Assembly (NCBI RefSeq): GCF_004000865.1
Contig: NZ_BIMB01000004.1
Span: 124,001-188,000 of the forward strand
Reading direction: 5' to 3'
Origin: Paenibacillus elgii NBRC 100335
Lineage (GTDB): Bacteria; Bacillota; Bacilli; Paenibacillales; NBRC-103111
Length of the DNA stretch: 64,000 nucleotides
This document shows, piece by piece, positions 37,575-46,397 of this stretch (positions within the stretch are counted from its first letter, which is position 1; each line of letters opens with the position of its first letter). The notes under the pieces were generated by a model. That model was not told the DNA's origin, made no database searches, and was given only the letters and a program-made list of their open reading frames with translations. Made by a program: the position numbers and the translations under genes.

Positions 37575-37680
37575 TTAGGTAGAAGGAAGAGATGCGATAG
37601 CCTGATGGTGGTCAATCGCTTCAGGAGAGCCGCCACCCTAATGTCCAATGAGTGTAGAAGGAAGGATGGCGATAGCCTGA
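37575..37680. repeat. Short imperfect direct repeats in a decayed stretch
   Basis: TAGAAGGAAGAGATGCGATAGCCTGA and TAGAAGGAAGGATGGCGATAGCCTGA-like units occur 75 bases apart between the TerD-fused gene and the IS66 remnant. Nothing convincing is coded here. Confidence 0.4.
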
Positions 37681-37779
37681 AGAGATTTTCCCGGAAGCTG
37701 CGCGCCTTGCGGCGTTGGCTTCCTGAGGATGATTATTCCATAGTTTGGAGCACCCGAACAGGGCGAAAGTATTACGACG

Positions 37780-38105
37780 TGAACGTCAAATAGGCCCCAC
37801 CCACCTAGCAGTCAGATGAAAGCCGTCGTATGATGGATGAAGATTAGGGAGTGCGACAGGAATCGGTCAGTGAAGCCGACCACGGCATAAACGGCCTTGG
37901 AGATCAGAAACCGCGGCAATTGCTCAAACAGGTACTTGAGGTACCGGAACGGGTGTAACCCGTTTTCCTTTGCCATCTCGATTACGCTCTAATGGTCGCA
38001 CTGGCCGCAGCGCTAATGGTGTATTGGCAAACAGCCACTTTTTGCGACCGATCACAAACGGCTTAATCGAACGCTCACACGGTTGTTATCGATTTCGAGC
38101 CGCCC
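37780..38105 (-). pseudogene. IS66-family transposase C-terminal remnant
   Basis: The minus strand reads the typical IS66 TnpC tail in shifting frames: LEIDNNR, KPFVIGRKKWLFANTP, then MAKENGLHPFRYLKYLFEQLP, and finally MPWSASLTDSCRTP followed by a stop. The parts lie in order but need at least two frameshifts to join, so the gene is dead. Beyond the stop the sequence ends in CCTATTTGACGTTCACG (37779 side), resembling an IS66 terminal repeat. The left half of the element is gone, cut off where the sigma factor gene begins. It marks the border between the GC-rich and AT-rich parts of the window. Confidence 0.8.
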
Positions 38106-38108
38106 GAA

Positions 38109-38681
38109 CTATTCACCGGCCCCCCATTTCTTATGCAGTAATTTCCGAAGTGCTTCGCGAGCGCGATGTAGTTTTTGACGAACGATATTTTCACTAGTGT
38201 TTATTTCGTCAGCTATTTCTTTATATGACAGTTGTCGCTTCCATTTCAATTCAATTAATTGCTGGTAGTCTGGCTTTATTTTTTTCAAGTAGATGATGAT
38301 ATCTTCCTCAAGCACTTTAGCTTCAACATTCCTCTCGAGCGACCCTTGTTCCGAGTTTACATCCTCTGTGTTAATAAAAACAGTATCTAGGTCGATGTAG
38401 TTACGATATATTTTGTTTTTCTTGACAAAGTTCAATGCGGTATTTCTAGCCACAACTTTCAACCATGCTCTTAGTTGGTTCTCGTTCTCAACAATAGGGG
38501 GGCTATTAATTACTTTTATAAAAACTTCCTGTACAATGTCCTCTACTTCGGCATCATCATGAAGTATGTATACGACAGAGGGATAAACATGTTTATAAAG
38601 CTCAAAAGATACTTTTTTCTGAATAGAAGGATGCAATGAATAAAAGTCTGCGACCAATAACAACATGAGGTAATCTTCCAT
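38109..38681 (-). CDS. ECF-like sigma-70 family RNA polymerase sigma factor
   Basis: 190 aa, AT-rich codons unlike the genes to its left. Region 2 is seen in VVYILHDDAEVEDIVQEVFIKVINSPP and LRAWLKVVARNTALNFVKKNK; region 4 in LKWKRQLSYKEIADEINTSENIVRQKLHRAREALRKLL. The C-terminus abuts the IS66 remnant, so the last residues could be altered by the insertion. No anti-sigma gene is adjacent on the same strand; the divergent secreted-protein genes at 39218 and 40097 could be its targets. Confidence 0.88.
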   Translation of the reverse strand: MEDYLMLLLVADFYSLHPSIQKKVSFELYKHVYPSVVYILHDDAEVEDIVQEVFIKVINSPPIVENENQLRAWLKVVARNTALNFVKKNKIYRNYIDLDTVFINTEDVNSEQGSLERNVEAKVLEEDIIIYLKKIKPDYQQLIELKWKRQLSYKEIADEINTSENIVRQKLHRAREALRKLLHKKWGAGE

Positions 38682-39217
38682 TTCTACACTCCTACTTCTT
38701 TTTTGTTAATATGACTCATTGAAATATGAAGTGCGACACCACAAAATCTTGCTGGTTTCTCATAAATAACCGAAACACTATTTATTTCTTTATAATTACT
38801 AAATTGGAAATTATTTTTATTATACCCATTTTTCTATTGCGACACAAATCGGATCATGAAGAATAAATGATTTAATGAAAATAGTCCGAAATGACCTCGC
38901 TAACAATGGACTCCATATTCATATTGAATAACAAGTATAATTATGGAATTTTTTAAAAAAATCGTAACATAGAGATATATTTGTTGTTTATATTATACAG
39001 GCGAAAAAATGAATAACATCAAATTGGCTAACCGTCTGTACATGATTAGTAGTTTTGGAGAAAGGAGGATAGCCCAAGAAATCGAGTCATCAGTTACCTC
39101 TGAATGGGATTCGATAATGATTGAGTGTTGTGAAGCGCAATCCCACAATATCAACGTAGAGCAGTAATTATTGGCCCAAAGCAAGAAAACAAAAACTTAT
39201 AGAAGGAGATGTTTATT
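38682..39217. other. AT-rich divergent intergenic region
   Basis: 535 bases between the sigma factor and the secreted protein. Very AT-rich with TTTATTATAC-like stretches and several possible -10 boxes. One 52-codon ORF (39009-39167) is the only coding candidate. No hairpin or riboswitch pattern was recognised. Confidence 0.4.
39009..39167 (+). CDS. Possible 52-residue peptide
   Basis: ATG to TAA, starting MNNIKLANRLYM and containing an EC-C pair (MIECCEAQ). No convincing ribosome binding site, so coding status is uncertain. It lies 50 bases before the secreted protein gene and, if real, would be co-transcribed. Confidence 0.25.
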   Translation: MNNIKLANRLYMISSFGERRIAQEIESSVTSEWDSIMIECCEAQSHNINVEQ

Positions 39218-40021
39218 TTGAGTAAATTTTCAAGTATTATGAAAGTTGCTGCTTTGACTGGACTTGTAGCCGGCACTGTCTCTGTTACGGAAGCATCAAC
39301 ATTTGCTTCTTCGCAATCACAAAATGGCGCGATCCCTACCAGAATGCAAGCGGGGACTGTTATTGAGTATGACAGTTCTAACCAGATGGTTATTATTGAG
39401 AAAGGTACTCCAATAGTATCGCCAATCGCTCAGCAAAATACCGAAAAAAGAACTCTATCAAAAGAAGAGCAAGAGAAATTAGCGAAAGAGGAGGAACTGG
39501 TCAAACAAATCAAAGCCGAAGCAAAAAATCTCCCGGTATACAATATTGAAAATCCAGCTCCAAAGCCTGGACTGAAAGTTGTATACGATGGAGAAGGGTA
39601 CATTAAGAAGTTTATTTATCCAGAAGGAATCAGCACGATGGCTTACAAAGCTTTGCCGCGAGGAACAAGGAAACCTGCAGGCACTTATACTTATGGAAAA
39701 AACAACAACAAAATTACAATTGCAGAAAAACATGTTTTAGGCGAAGGCCGATTCACTAACTTTACTGATACAGAAGGAGAAAGCGAAAATACTCTAAAAA
39801 AGGGCGATGCAGCCACTAAGGGCGATATTGATAATCCTAAGTATGATACCGTATTGGATGCCAGAAATCTGGAAAACGACAAGTTTGCAAATGTAACCAA
39901 GAGGGATAATGGGGAACTTCCTGACGCTACATTGGATATTTGGAAAGATGGCGTTGAAGATTTTGGCGTAAAGTGGTCATCGTCGGTTTCTTTTAAAGGT
40001 CGTTATTATTACTCTTTCTAA
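39218..40021 (+). CDS. Secreted protein of unknown function
   Basis: About 267 aa with a signal peptide (hydrophobic IMKVAALTGLVAGTVSVT, probable cleavage before ASTFASS). The rest is charged, with a Lys/Glu-rich helix (SKEEQEKLAKEEELVKQIKAEAK, about residues 85-105). The C-terminal half contains TYTYGKNNNKITIAEKHVLG and ends GRYYYSF. The TTG at 39218 is taken as start because AGAAGGAG lies 9 bases before it; the ATG at 39209 overlaps that site. Followed by a strong hairpin and then a lipoprotein gene. No family recognised. Confidence 0.75.
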   Translation: MSKFSSIMKVAALTGLVAGTVSVTEASTFASSQSQNGAIPTRMQAGTVIEYDSSNQMVIIEKGTPIVSPIAQQNTEKRTLSKEEQEKLAKEEELVKQIKAEAKNLPVYNIENPAPKPGLKVVYDGEGYIKKFIYPEGISTMAYKALPRGTRKPAGTYTYGKNNNKITIAEKHVLGEGRFTNFTDTEGESENTLKKGDAATKGDIDNPKYDTVLDARNLENDKFANVTKRDNGELPDATLDIWKDGVEDFGVKWSSSVSFKGRYYYSF

Positions 40022-40040
40022 CTTGAATCATTAAAATACC

Positions 40041-40063
40041 AGGGGGGCGTTACTTGCGCCCCC
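40041..40063 (+). terminator. GC-rich hairpin between the two exported-protein genes
   Basis: GGGGGGC-gttacttgc-GCCCCC followed by TTACAG. The poor T-run suggests attenuation of the downstream lipoprotein gene and not full termination. Confidence 0.6.
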
Positions 40064-40096
40064 TTACAGCTTTTGAACCGATTAAGGGGAGATAAG

Positions 40097-41161
40097 ATGA
40101 AAAGAAATTGCTTCTCAATATTATCTATGGTTGCGACAATCCTTCTGTTCGCCCTGATTACAGGCTGTAACTCATCGGGCACCGGGAGCAATGGACAACC
40201 TGAAAAAAGCAAGACGATTACAACAGAACTGCAAATGGGAGATTACCTTTCTATAACCAATACAGAATATGTAAACGGGGTTGACACCAATGATGGAATG
40301 GTTATGCGAGTTTATACATATGACATTAACAATAAAGCGTTAACTAAAGTAACCGATTTACCTTATACCTCTCAATATCCGTTAACGGTCGTCTCGTTAA
40401 AGGAGGACAAAATTTACTATTCTGCTGCTGGGGAGGGTAAGGGTGACCAATTGTTTGTCTATGATAACAAAACGAAAACTTCCCAGCGACTAACTAATGA
40501 TTTATTTGCGATTAATAAAATTATACCTCATGCGGCCGAAAACAAATTGATTATGGCGGCGGTGAAAAAGGGTGAGCGTCCGCTCAAAGTTATTTTTTAC
40601 GATAAGGAAAGCAAGCAAATAAGTGCTGTAAATGATCAGGATATGGACACCACAGTCTGGGACATCTCATATGATCCGGAAACGAATAAGACCTATGCGG
40701 CGAGTTATTCAGAAGATGAGCAAAGTAAAAACATTGAAAAAGCCAACAAAACCCAAACAGACTTGATCCCGCCCAAGAATAAGATCGTGGAGATCGATAA
40801 TCACAGCATGAAGCAGCGTTCGGTGATCGAATTGGACAATGAACAAATCTTATGTTTAACGGCAAGAGGAGAGCAAATCCTCATTGCCACGGCAAGACAG
40901 ATAAACAAAGATCCGGTAGAATACAGCTTAATTAATATTAAAACAGGAGAGAGACAGAATATTGATTTGCCTATAAAAGTGAGAAGTGAATTGTACCTAT
41001 CCAAAGATGGAAAAGGGGTTTATTTCTTAGGAGTAAGTGAAAAAACAGACAATAAAAGAGGCATTTACTTCTATGAGTTTAATACTCAGAAGATAGAGTC
41101 AATATTTCCTCAAAAAGACGGATTTATTAATAATTTTAGGTTAATTTCTAGTAATTCATGA
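40097..41161 (+). CDS. Lipoprotein with probable beta-propeller domain
   Basis: 354 aa. Lipoprotein signal peptide ends LITGCNSSG, so the Cys near residue 24 is lipidated. The mature part has repeated blocks of the type (V/I)YTYDINNKALTKVTDLPYTSQYP, LFVYDNKTKTSQRLTND and VIFYDKESKQISAV, each like a beta-propeller blade as in TolB/DUF5050 proteins. AAGGGGAG precedes the ATG. The partner is perhaps the secreted protein upstream. Function unknown. Confidence 0.78.
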   Translation: MKRNCFSILSMVATILLFALITGCNSSGTGSNGQPEKSKTITTELQMGDYLSITNTEYVNGVDTNDGMVMRVYTYDINNKALTKVTDLPYTSQYPLTVVSLKEDKIYYSAAGEGKGDQLFVYDNKTKTSQRLTNDLFAINKIIPHAAENKLIMAAVKKGERPLKVIFYDKESKQISAVNDQDMDTTVWDISYDPETNKTYAASYSEDEQSKNIEKANKTQTDLIPPKNKIVEIDNHSMKQRSVIELDNEQILCLTARGEQILIATARQINKDPVEYSLINIKTGERQNIDLPIKVRSELYLSKDGKGVYFLGVSEKTDNKRGIYFYEFNTQKIESIFPQKDGFINNFRLISSNS

Positions 41162-41277
41162 AAAAACACCACTTTTCCGTGAAATTCTTCCGACATCGTG
41201 ACTTGGTTGGATTTAGCCTGACTGAGAATAATAGGATGACCGGAACAACCGATTTCGGATGCCTATTCCAGCCATTT

Positions 41278-41304
41278 AAAGAGGGGCGAGCCCCTCTTTT
41301 TTTT
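41278..41304 (+). terminator. Strong intrinsic terminator
   Basis: AAAGAGGGGC-GAG-CCCCTCTTTTTTTT, 117 bases after the lipoprotein stop. A clear stem with a T-run of eight. Confidence 0.9.
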
Positions 41305-41410
41305 ACTTTGGAAATTTTGATTTTTGTTGTTTGTGGACAAAGTATGCATAAAGTTAGGGATACGTGTTTTATCACCCGTAAGGGTGATTTTGTTTGGGTA
41401 GTCATTCGTC

Positions 41411-42082
41411 TTACAAAGTAGCAGGATCAGAGCATAACCATTGCTCGCAATTATTAGCCATCTCCTGCAATTCATTTATAAAAATACCGGCATGGTATCC
41501 GTCACAAACCGCATGATGAACCTGCAAAGAAACGGGCAGCAAAATTTCGCCAGCTTGTTCAAAATATTTGCCGCACGTCGTAATCGGCAGCAAATACCGT
41601 CCATCCGTATAAATATTCAGATTGAACCCGGTAAAGCTAACCCAGGGAACAGACGAAACATTGATCGTATTCGGCGGCTCATTTCCTTTTGCGGATAAGC
41701 CCTTCACTTCGCCATACCTGTTCATATCATTCAGATAGTGTTGATAAAATATATTGAAGTCGTTCGAATAATCGGTCCACATGGTAGAAAACGTTTTGTC
41801 ATCTTTATGAAAAAAGGTAAAGCTGGGCAGCATCTTTTCCCAATACCCCAACTCCCCTTCTTTATTGAAACAAACCCGGAATTCGCGATGCGCATTCACC
41901 GTTTTTGTAACCATATAAAGAAATGCAGGATAAAGCTTGAGACCTTTTGTCTGAAGGACCGGGAGCAATTGGGTAATGTTCAAGTTGGCCGTTATGCTGA
42001 ACGTACATCTGGTGACATTCATAAAATGCTCGAAGTACGCCCGTCTTTCCCATTTGTCCATATCGATTACCGTAAAGTTCAC
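41411..42082 (-). CDS. cat: Chloramphenicol acetyltransferase, type A
   Basis: 223 aa trimeric enzyme that transfers acetyl from acetyl-CoA to the 3-hydroxyl of chloramphenicol. The catalytic motif VSLQVHHAVCDGYH (about residues 186-199, second His catalytic) is intact. NVSSVPWVSFTGFNLN and the N-terminal WERRAYFEHFMN are typical of CatA. The GTG start follows AGGAGG by 8 bases. The ribosome binding site is sequestered by a 14-bp stem, and a 9-codon leader peptide precedes it, so expression is probably chloramphenicol-inducible. Resistance follows from the family; whether this enzyme is active cannot be shown here. Confidence 0.93.
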   Translation of the reverse strand: MNFTVIDMDKWERRAYFEHFMNVTRCTFSITANLNITQLLPVLQTKGLKLYPAFLYMVTKTVNAHREFRVCFNKEGELGYWEKMLPSFTFFHKDDKTFSTMWTDYSNDFNIFYQHYLNDMNRYGEVKGLSAKGNEPPNTINVSSVPWVSFTGFNLNIYTDGRYLLPITTCGKYFEQAGEILLPVSLQVHHAVCDGYHAGIFINELQEMANNCEQWLCSDPATL

Positions 42083-42088
42083 TTGGAT

Positions 42089-42126
42089 AACCTCCTAAAA
42101 TAGTAAAGTGCTTATTTTAGGAGGTT
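42089..42126 (-). promoter_or_regulatory. Translational attenuator stem sequestering the cat ribosome binding site
   Basis: AACCTCCTAAAATA and TATTTTAGGAGGTT form a perfect 14-bp stem with a 10-base loop, burying the cat AGGAGG. The upstream arm overlaps the end of the leader ORF, so a ribosome stalled in the leader would open it. Confidence 0.9.
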
Positions 42127-42146
42127 AACTCGCTTGCTCGTTTCAT
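42117..42146 (-). CDS. cat leader peptide
   Basis: Nine codons, MKRASELTS, then TAA. Its last codons lie within the first arm of the attenuator stem, as in the cat-86 and pC194 leaders of Gram-positive bacteria, where chloramphenicol stalls the ribosome in the leader and exposes the cat start. The leader sequence differs from those I remember. Confidence 0.75.
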   Translation of the reverse strand: MKRASELTS

Positions 42147-42664
42147 AGTACCATTCCCTTCCTCGCTTTAGGGCTATTTCCAAGCCCATGCCCTAAGTAT
42201 ATAGCTATACTCGATGGATGGAAACGGCATCAATAATTGAAATAGAAAAGTACATTTTCAATAACTTCGGGAAGGTGACTCGTTCTCTGATATTCATCAT
42301 AACCGAGGGATTTTACTTAAATTGTCAGATGTTCCTTGATATTTTGAACCCATAATGGGAATGAGGCAACCTGATATCTCAGAATACGATGGTCTACTTG
42401 CAAAACAATTTCACAAGTTGCCTGACTATTGTCAATAACGACCAAACGCTCAATATGATGTATATGAGATAGAGATGCAAAACTGGGATGAACTTGCGAC
42501 CTTTTTCATGTCAAGCCGCGGTACTTCAGTTTGCCAGATCGATTTTGAGAGTTACACAAAATTCTTGACAGACTCTTTCGGCTTCGTCCGCATGCTCTAC
42601 CTTGCGACCTCTGGCCGTCGCGGGCAGTGTATGAGTAATTTTCAGGGTTATGTTTGCTACATTT
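42147..42664. other. Composite intergenic region with gene fragments
   Basis: 518 bases. The minus strand holds an open frame without a start, ending at TAA 42317-42319 (...HIERLVVIDNSQATCEIVLQ...), which looks like the C-terminus of a lost gene. At 42581-42622 lies the second copy of the 42-bp repeat from the TerD-fused gene. The joints suggest past deletions. Confidence 0.45.
42581..42622 (+). repeat. 42-bp direct repeat, copy 2
   Basis: Identical to 35466-35507, but here outside any gene. It is GC-rich inside AT-rich DNA, and faint similarity (CAGGGT) continues beyond it. Either a leftover of a second TerD-type gene or a recombination scar. Confidence 0.9.
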
Positions 42665-43414
42665 TCATCCCTTATCGTATTCTAATTTATCTATTTCCTT
42701 CTGCCCGTCAGCTCGGTCACTTACATTTAAGAATATTATTTCATTATTGTCGTTTTTCTGGATCGCAAGAATTTCTTCTTGTTTGTAAAAAGCAGATCGA
42801 TCAACATCCATATACTTCGCTTCAAAATGAATTGTTGTATAAATATTATCAAGATAACTATCCTCTACAATAATTCTCAGTACTTCTTTTGAATTAGGTT
42901 GTATATTAAATGGTCTAATGAGAAACCTTCCGTTAAAAACAATTTTAATTAGCAACGCGTTACCCGAACCAACATTAGTTAGATGATATTCAAAGTAGAT
43001 ACTCTTCTTATTCTTAACTGAGTTGACCATTTTTTGTTCTATTTTATTAATTGAGCGAACGTTTCCCCATGCGAGAACTATTACATCAAGTTCTATAGAA
43101 GGCCCCACTTTTAACTTATGATTAACATCTAGTTCTAATTTGCAGTCTAGCAAAGGCATCATTTGGCGTTTCCGATCCTGTTTTCTAGAATGTTCACCAT
43201 ATAGAATTGTAGTAATTACAGCAGCTATCGTCGCTACGGCTCCTAATACCGTACCAAAATATGATAATACATCTTTAGCTTCCCATAATGTTTTGTAGCC
43301 ATTACCAGCCTGATATAATTGGTTTATTATGATCGGCACTACAACTACAAGCAATAAAAACATAACTGTAAATAGTAATATTATTTTTATGTAATTATTC
43401 GATTTTCTTCTCAT
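42665..43414 (-). CDS. Two-helix membrane protein of unknown function
   Basis: 249 aa. Two N-terminal membrane helices (about residues 9-31 and 46-68), then a positively charged turn (GEHSRKQDRKRQ) and a ~170-residue soluble beta-rich domain (YFEYHLTNVGSGNALLIKIVFNG). No enzymatic motif was found. AT-rich accessory gene, 60 bases downstream of the NERD-helicase gene on the same strand. Confidence 0.65.
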   Translation of the reverse strand: MRRKSNNYIKIILLFTVMFLLLVVVVPIIINQLYQAGNGYKTLWEAKDVLSYFGTVLGAVATIAAVITTILYGEHSRKQDRKRQMMPLLDCKLELDVNHKLKVGPSIELDVIVLAWGNVRSINKIEQKMVNSVKNKKSIYFEYHLTNVGSGNALLIKIVFNGRFLIRPFNIQPNSKEVLRIIVEDSYLDNIYTTIHFEAKYMDVDRSAFYKQEEILAIQKNDNNEIIFLNVSDRADGQKEIDKLEYDKG

Positions 43415-43473
43415 TTTTAACTATGGCTCCCTATAAAAAGAGCACCGCAAAGGCGCCTATTTTGATCTCCATA

Positions 43474-45381
43474 TTATCCAAATTGCTTATGAGAGGATGG
43501 CTGCTCTTTTCTTTTCCTCGAAACCTCATCCAAGTATTGGGTGAATTTGGATTCGCCGCTGTAGCTCAAGAACAACCACTCCAAGGCACGTGTCATTCCA
43601 ATATAGAAAAGAGAAACTTCCCTCTCTTCAACCTCCTCTAGCGAAAACGGCATATTTTCGATATTGATAATAAAAACAGCACGGAAATCGAGACCTTTTG
43701 CGCTATCTATGGTCGATATCTTAATGGTACGTTCATTTCGAATAAAATTACGTTTTGACGCTGCATTCTCTGTAATCCATGTGAAGGGTAATTCGTGCTC
43801 GTTCAGGCTATGTTTAATTTCATCGATGTAGGAAATCCGATGGCTGTTCTTCACTCGATATAAAATGGCTATATCTTCAAAAGGTATGTTTTTCTGTTGA
43901 TGCAGACAGATAATCGACTTGGAAACAAAGTTCATTTCCTCTTGAATATCCCGAAAGCCTTTGATCATCGGTTCCGGACCCTTCCTCTTCGTGGATTGAG
44001 GAGGAATAATTTCTACGCCTTCTATGGAGCCGTCTTGAACTTTGTTCTTTAACTGGGAGTGTTCTTGATAAAAGTCCCAGGCAAATTGAACAATCTGCGC
44101 CGTATTGCGGTAATTAATAGAAAGAATTTTAGAACGTCCCCGAAAATCAAGACCGATATCCTGAGCCAGACTTGTTTTTCTTTTAAAAATCGACTGTGCG
44201 CGATCTTCAACTAAGAGTAAAGACTGGGTATCCGGGTTCAAGCAGAGACTTAACAGCTTCAGCCAATCAGGCTCGAAATCTTGGCCCTCATCAATCAAGA
44301 TCGCATCATAAGCGGGAACGATTGCCTCGTTCTTATTCAGCTTATCAAGCAATGCGGGGATTTCGCTATCTTTCATGTGCAAGCTATTTCTAAGCCACTC
44401 ATGAAAGTTGTATACCTCAATCTTCGATGCTTCGATCGGATTCGTTGCTTCTGCGTTGATTAAATCCATCAAGTCATCCGGTTCGTCTAACTTTTGCTCA
44501 ATCATTTGCTTCAGACTTCGGGATAACGGAATGCCATAACAGAGAACGAGAATCTTCCAGTCCGGATGAGCCTTGGCCAGCATTTTAGCGCGACTGGCAA
44601 GGACGAGCGTTTTCCCACTGCCAGCAACTCCCCGTATGAGTCGGTGCTTATCGCCGATTTGCTTTGCCATATTTTCTTGATGAAGGTCCATCGTTTTGAT
44701 GTTATGCAGGGAAAGAAGCAGCTGATCCTGATGTTGAATAGGAGTTCTATATTCCGCGCTGATCCGCACTTCGGGAAACAAGTGGAAGCGAATTGCCTGA
44801 ATATCTTCATCCGTGAGAATGGTCTTTCTGGTAGTCCACACGGTGAACATCTCATGAATCTTATCCCTTAAAATGTCAGGAGAAAACCCATCCTCATCTG
44901 GATCGATTTCATCTCTGCATAGTACAAATTGAGGTTCTATCACTTGGTAAAGATCCAGTTTAATAAAATCTTCTTGCTTCAGCCGCGTAAAAACGGTCCC
45001 GAAGCCGTATGGAAACTTTAGATAGGAGCCCGTCTCTTGAATGAGATTCTTATCCTTCTTTAAGTAGTTTTCTATGATCCGCGCGTTATCCCGAGCCTGC
45101 TTGAGCGGACTTTTCGTTGTGATCAGCTCGCCGGCTGTGTTGCGTAGTGTCCATTCATCATGGTTCACTTGGTATAATGTACTTTTCGTATAATCCTTAA
45201 CTTCAAGGATAACAAGACCCAGATCAGGTCCGATAATCACAAAGTCGGGCCTTCGTCCCCGAATTTCAGGTTCATAATAAACGATATAGTCGCTCGGTAA
45301 ATGATCTTTCAAACTCTCAAACAAAATACGTTCACCAGCGGTTGCCCTTCTTGGGATCGTATCCGGCACCATATAAGCCAT
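43474..45381 (-). CDS. NERD-domain UvrD/Rep-like superfamily 1 helicase
   Basis: 635 aa. The N-terminal ~150 residues form a NERD nuclease-related domain: DYIVYYEPEIRGRRPDFVIIGPDLGLVILEVKDY, with the Asp...Glu-x-Lys arrangement of PD-(D/E)xK folds. Then comes an SF1 helicase core: Walker A RGVAGSGKTLVLA (about residue 250), motif II LIDEGQDFEPDW (about residue 370) and a C-terminal motif VI-like LFYIGMTRALEWLFLSYSG. Such nuclease-helicase fusions occur both in repair and in phage-defence islands (Nhi-like proteins). AT-rich neighbourhood favours defence, but this is not proven. Confidence 0.85.
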   Translation of the reverse strand: MAYMVPDTIPRRATAGERILFESLKDHLPSDYIVYYEPEIRGRRPDFVIIGPDLGLVILEVKDYTKSTLYQVNHDEWTLRNTAGELITTKSPLKQARDNARIIENYLKKDKNLIQETGSYLKFPYGFGTVFTRLKQEDFIKLDLYQVIEPQFVLCRDEIDPDEDGFSPDILRDKIHEMFTVWTTRKTILTDEDIQAIRFHLFPEVRISAEYRTPIQHQDQLLLSLHNIKTMDLHQENMAKQIGDKHRLIRGVAGSGKTLVLASRAKMLAKAHPDWKILVLCYGIPLSRSLKQMIEQKLDEPDDLMDLINAEATNPIEASKIEVYNFHEWLRNSLHMKDSEIPALLDKLNKNEAIVPAYDAILIDEGQDFEPDWLKLLSLCLNPDTQSLLLVEDRAQSIFKRKTSLAQDIGLDFRGRSKILSINYRNTAQIVQFAWDFYQEHSQLKNKVQDGSIEGVEIIPPQSTKRKGPEPMIKGFRDIQEEMNFVSKSIICLHQQKNIPFEDIAILYRVKNSHRISYIDEIKHSLNEHELPFTWITENAASKRNFIRNERTIKISTIDSAKGLDFRAVFIINIENMPFSLEEVEEREVSLFYIGMTRALEWLFLSYSGESKFTQYLDEVSRKRKEQPSSHKQFG

Positions 45382-45534
45382 ATTCTGTCTCTCCTAGTAC
45401 GGAATACCTACTCGTACTATTATAGTACTAAATAGCCGCAAAATGAATACAGAATATGACAATTTTATCGACTCCCCCAGTTATTGCTTTATTTGCAATA
45501 TCCCCTTGTTCAATTATTCTAAGAGTTAGCATAT

Positions 45535-46017
45535 TTATGAATCTACCTGCTTCCTAAGCAGCTGACTGATCCATCCTTGTGAAATTCCCAACATCTTGGC
45601 TAGTTCCTTTTGCGAAGCTTTCGGGTTTTCCTTCATTGCTTGATGCAGACGATCCATTGTTTCTTTTCTTCTTGCCGTCATTTTTTTCTTTTTGGAAAGA
45701 GCTTTTTGTGCCGCATCTGCCCGTTCCCGTTCCAATCGTTCCAGGAAAACTTGAAGCGGCGGAAGGCTCTGAATGCATGGCATACAAATGTAAAACTTTT
45801 TGAAATATATGATTTGCTGCCTGCCTGAACAAAACAAGCATTCTTTGGCGCGGTATTTATAAACCATAATCGCCTTTCTCTCGTCATCACAGAAATACTC
45901 TGTCCTGACATTGGGTTCTAGATTCAAAACACGCCTAACCTCCGTGGGGATCACAATTCTCCCAAAATCGTCTATCACTCTAACAATCCCGGTCATTCTA
46001 CCCTCTTGCATCAACAC
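45535..46017 (-). CDS. AbrB-like domain fused to a zinc ribbon and a helix-turn-helix
   Basis: 160 aa. The N-terminus is an AbrB/SpoVT-type swapped-hairpin domain (TGIVRVIDDFGRIVIPTEVRRVLNL). A CLFC...CMPC pair (about residues 60-80) forms a zinc ribbon. The basic C-terminus carries an HTH (ASQKELAKMLGISQGWISQLLRK). The start is either TTG at 46017 or ATG at 45996 (GAGGG 4 bases before it). Both DNA-binding modules in one protein suggest a transition-state-type regulator. Adjacent to the Spo0E-like gene. Confidence 0.78.
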   Translation of the reverse strand: MLMQEGRMTGIVRVIDDFGRIVIPTEVRRVLNLEPNVRTEYFCDDERKAIMVYKYRAKECLFCSGRQQIIYFKKFYICMPCIQSLPPLQVFLERLERERADAAQKALSKKKKMTARRKETMDRLHQAMKENPKASQKELAKMLGISQGWISQLLRKQVDS

Positions 46018-46065
46018 ACCTCAAAATGAACAGTATTGAATTGAGCTGATATTCAAAAAGTTGCT

Positions 46066-46284
46066 CTAGCTTATACACCTCATCTTCCTAGTTTGAGCGA
46101 TTAAAACGTATGCATCTAATTGTTGGCTTAGTTGAACCATATGTTCGCCAGTCAATCTTTCTCCCTGTTGTACAGCTTCTTCCATTTGTCTAAGGAGAGC
46201 CATCATCTCTTTCTGTAATTCTTCATCGTCCATATGGAGTACTGGTAAATCCGTAACCTCCCCTCCGCTAGCTGATAATTTCAT
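46066..46284 (-). CDS. Spo0E-family aspartyl-phosphate phosphatase
   Basis: 72 aa, a two-helix hairpin: helix 1 EELQKEMMALLRQMEEAV, turn, helix 2 HMVQLSQQLDAYVLIAQ. The SQxLD motif is the catalytic signature of Spo0E/YisI/YnzD proteins, which dephosphorylate Spo0A-P and delay sporulation. AGGAG precedes the ATG. It lies just downstream of the quorum-sensing pair and its terminator on the same strand, linking the locus to sporulation control. Short family, so the call is moderate. Confidence 0.72.
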   Translation of the reverse strand: MKLSASGGEVTDLPVLHMDDEELQKEMMALLRQMEEAVQQGERLTGEHMVQLSQQLDAYVLIAQTRKMRCIS

Positions 46285-46397
46285 GCAACTATTCTCCTCT
46301 CAAGATTCTCTATCAAAAGTTTCAAGAAAAGTATATTGGTTTTTCCTTCAAAATGGACTTTATAGAATTTTAAGAAAAAAAACATAAAACAAAATAA

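Noticed and set aside
37575..37680. CRISPR array from repeated units
   Set aside because: Only two imperfect units, no regular spacers and no cas genes.
37515..37793. 92-codon plus-strand ORF between the TerD-fused gene and IS66 remnant
   Set aside because: No ribosome binding site, covers repeats and the IS end; composition not protein-like.
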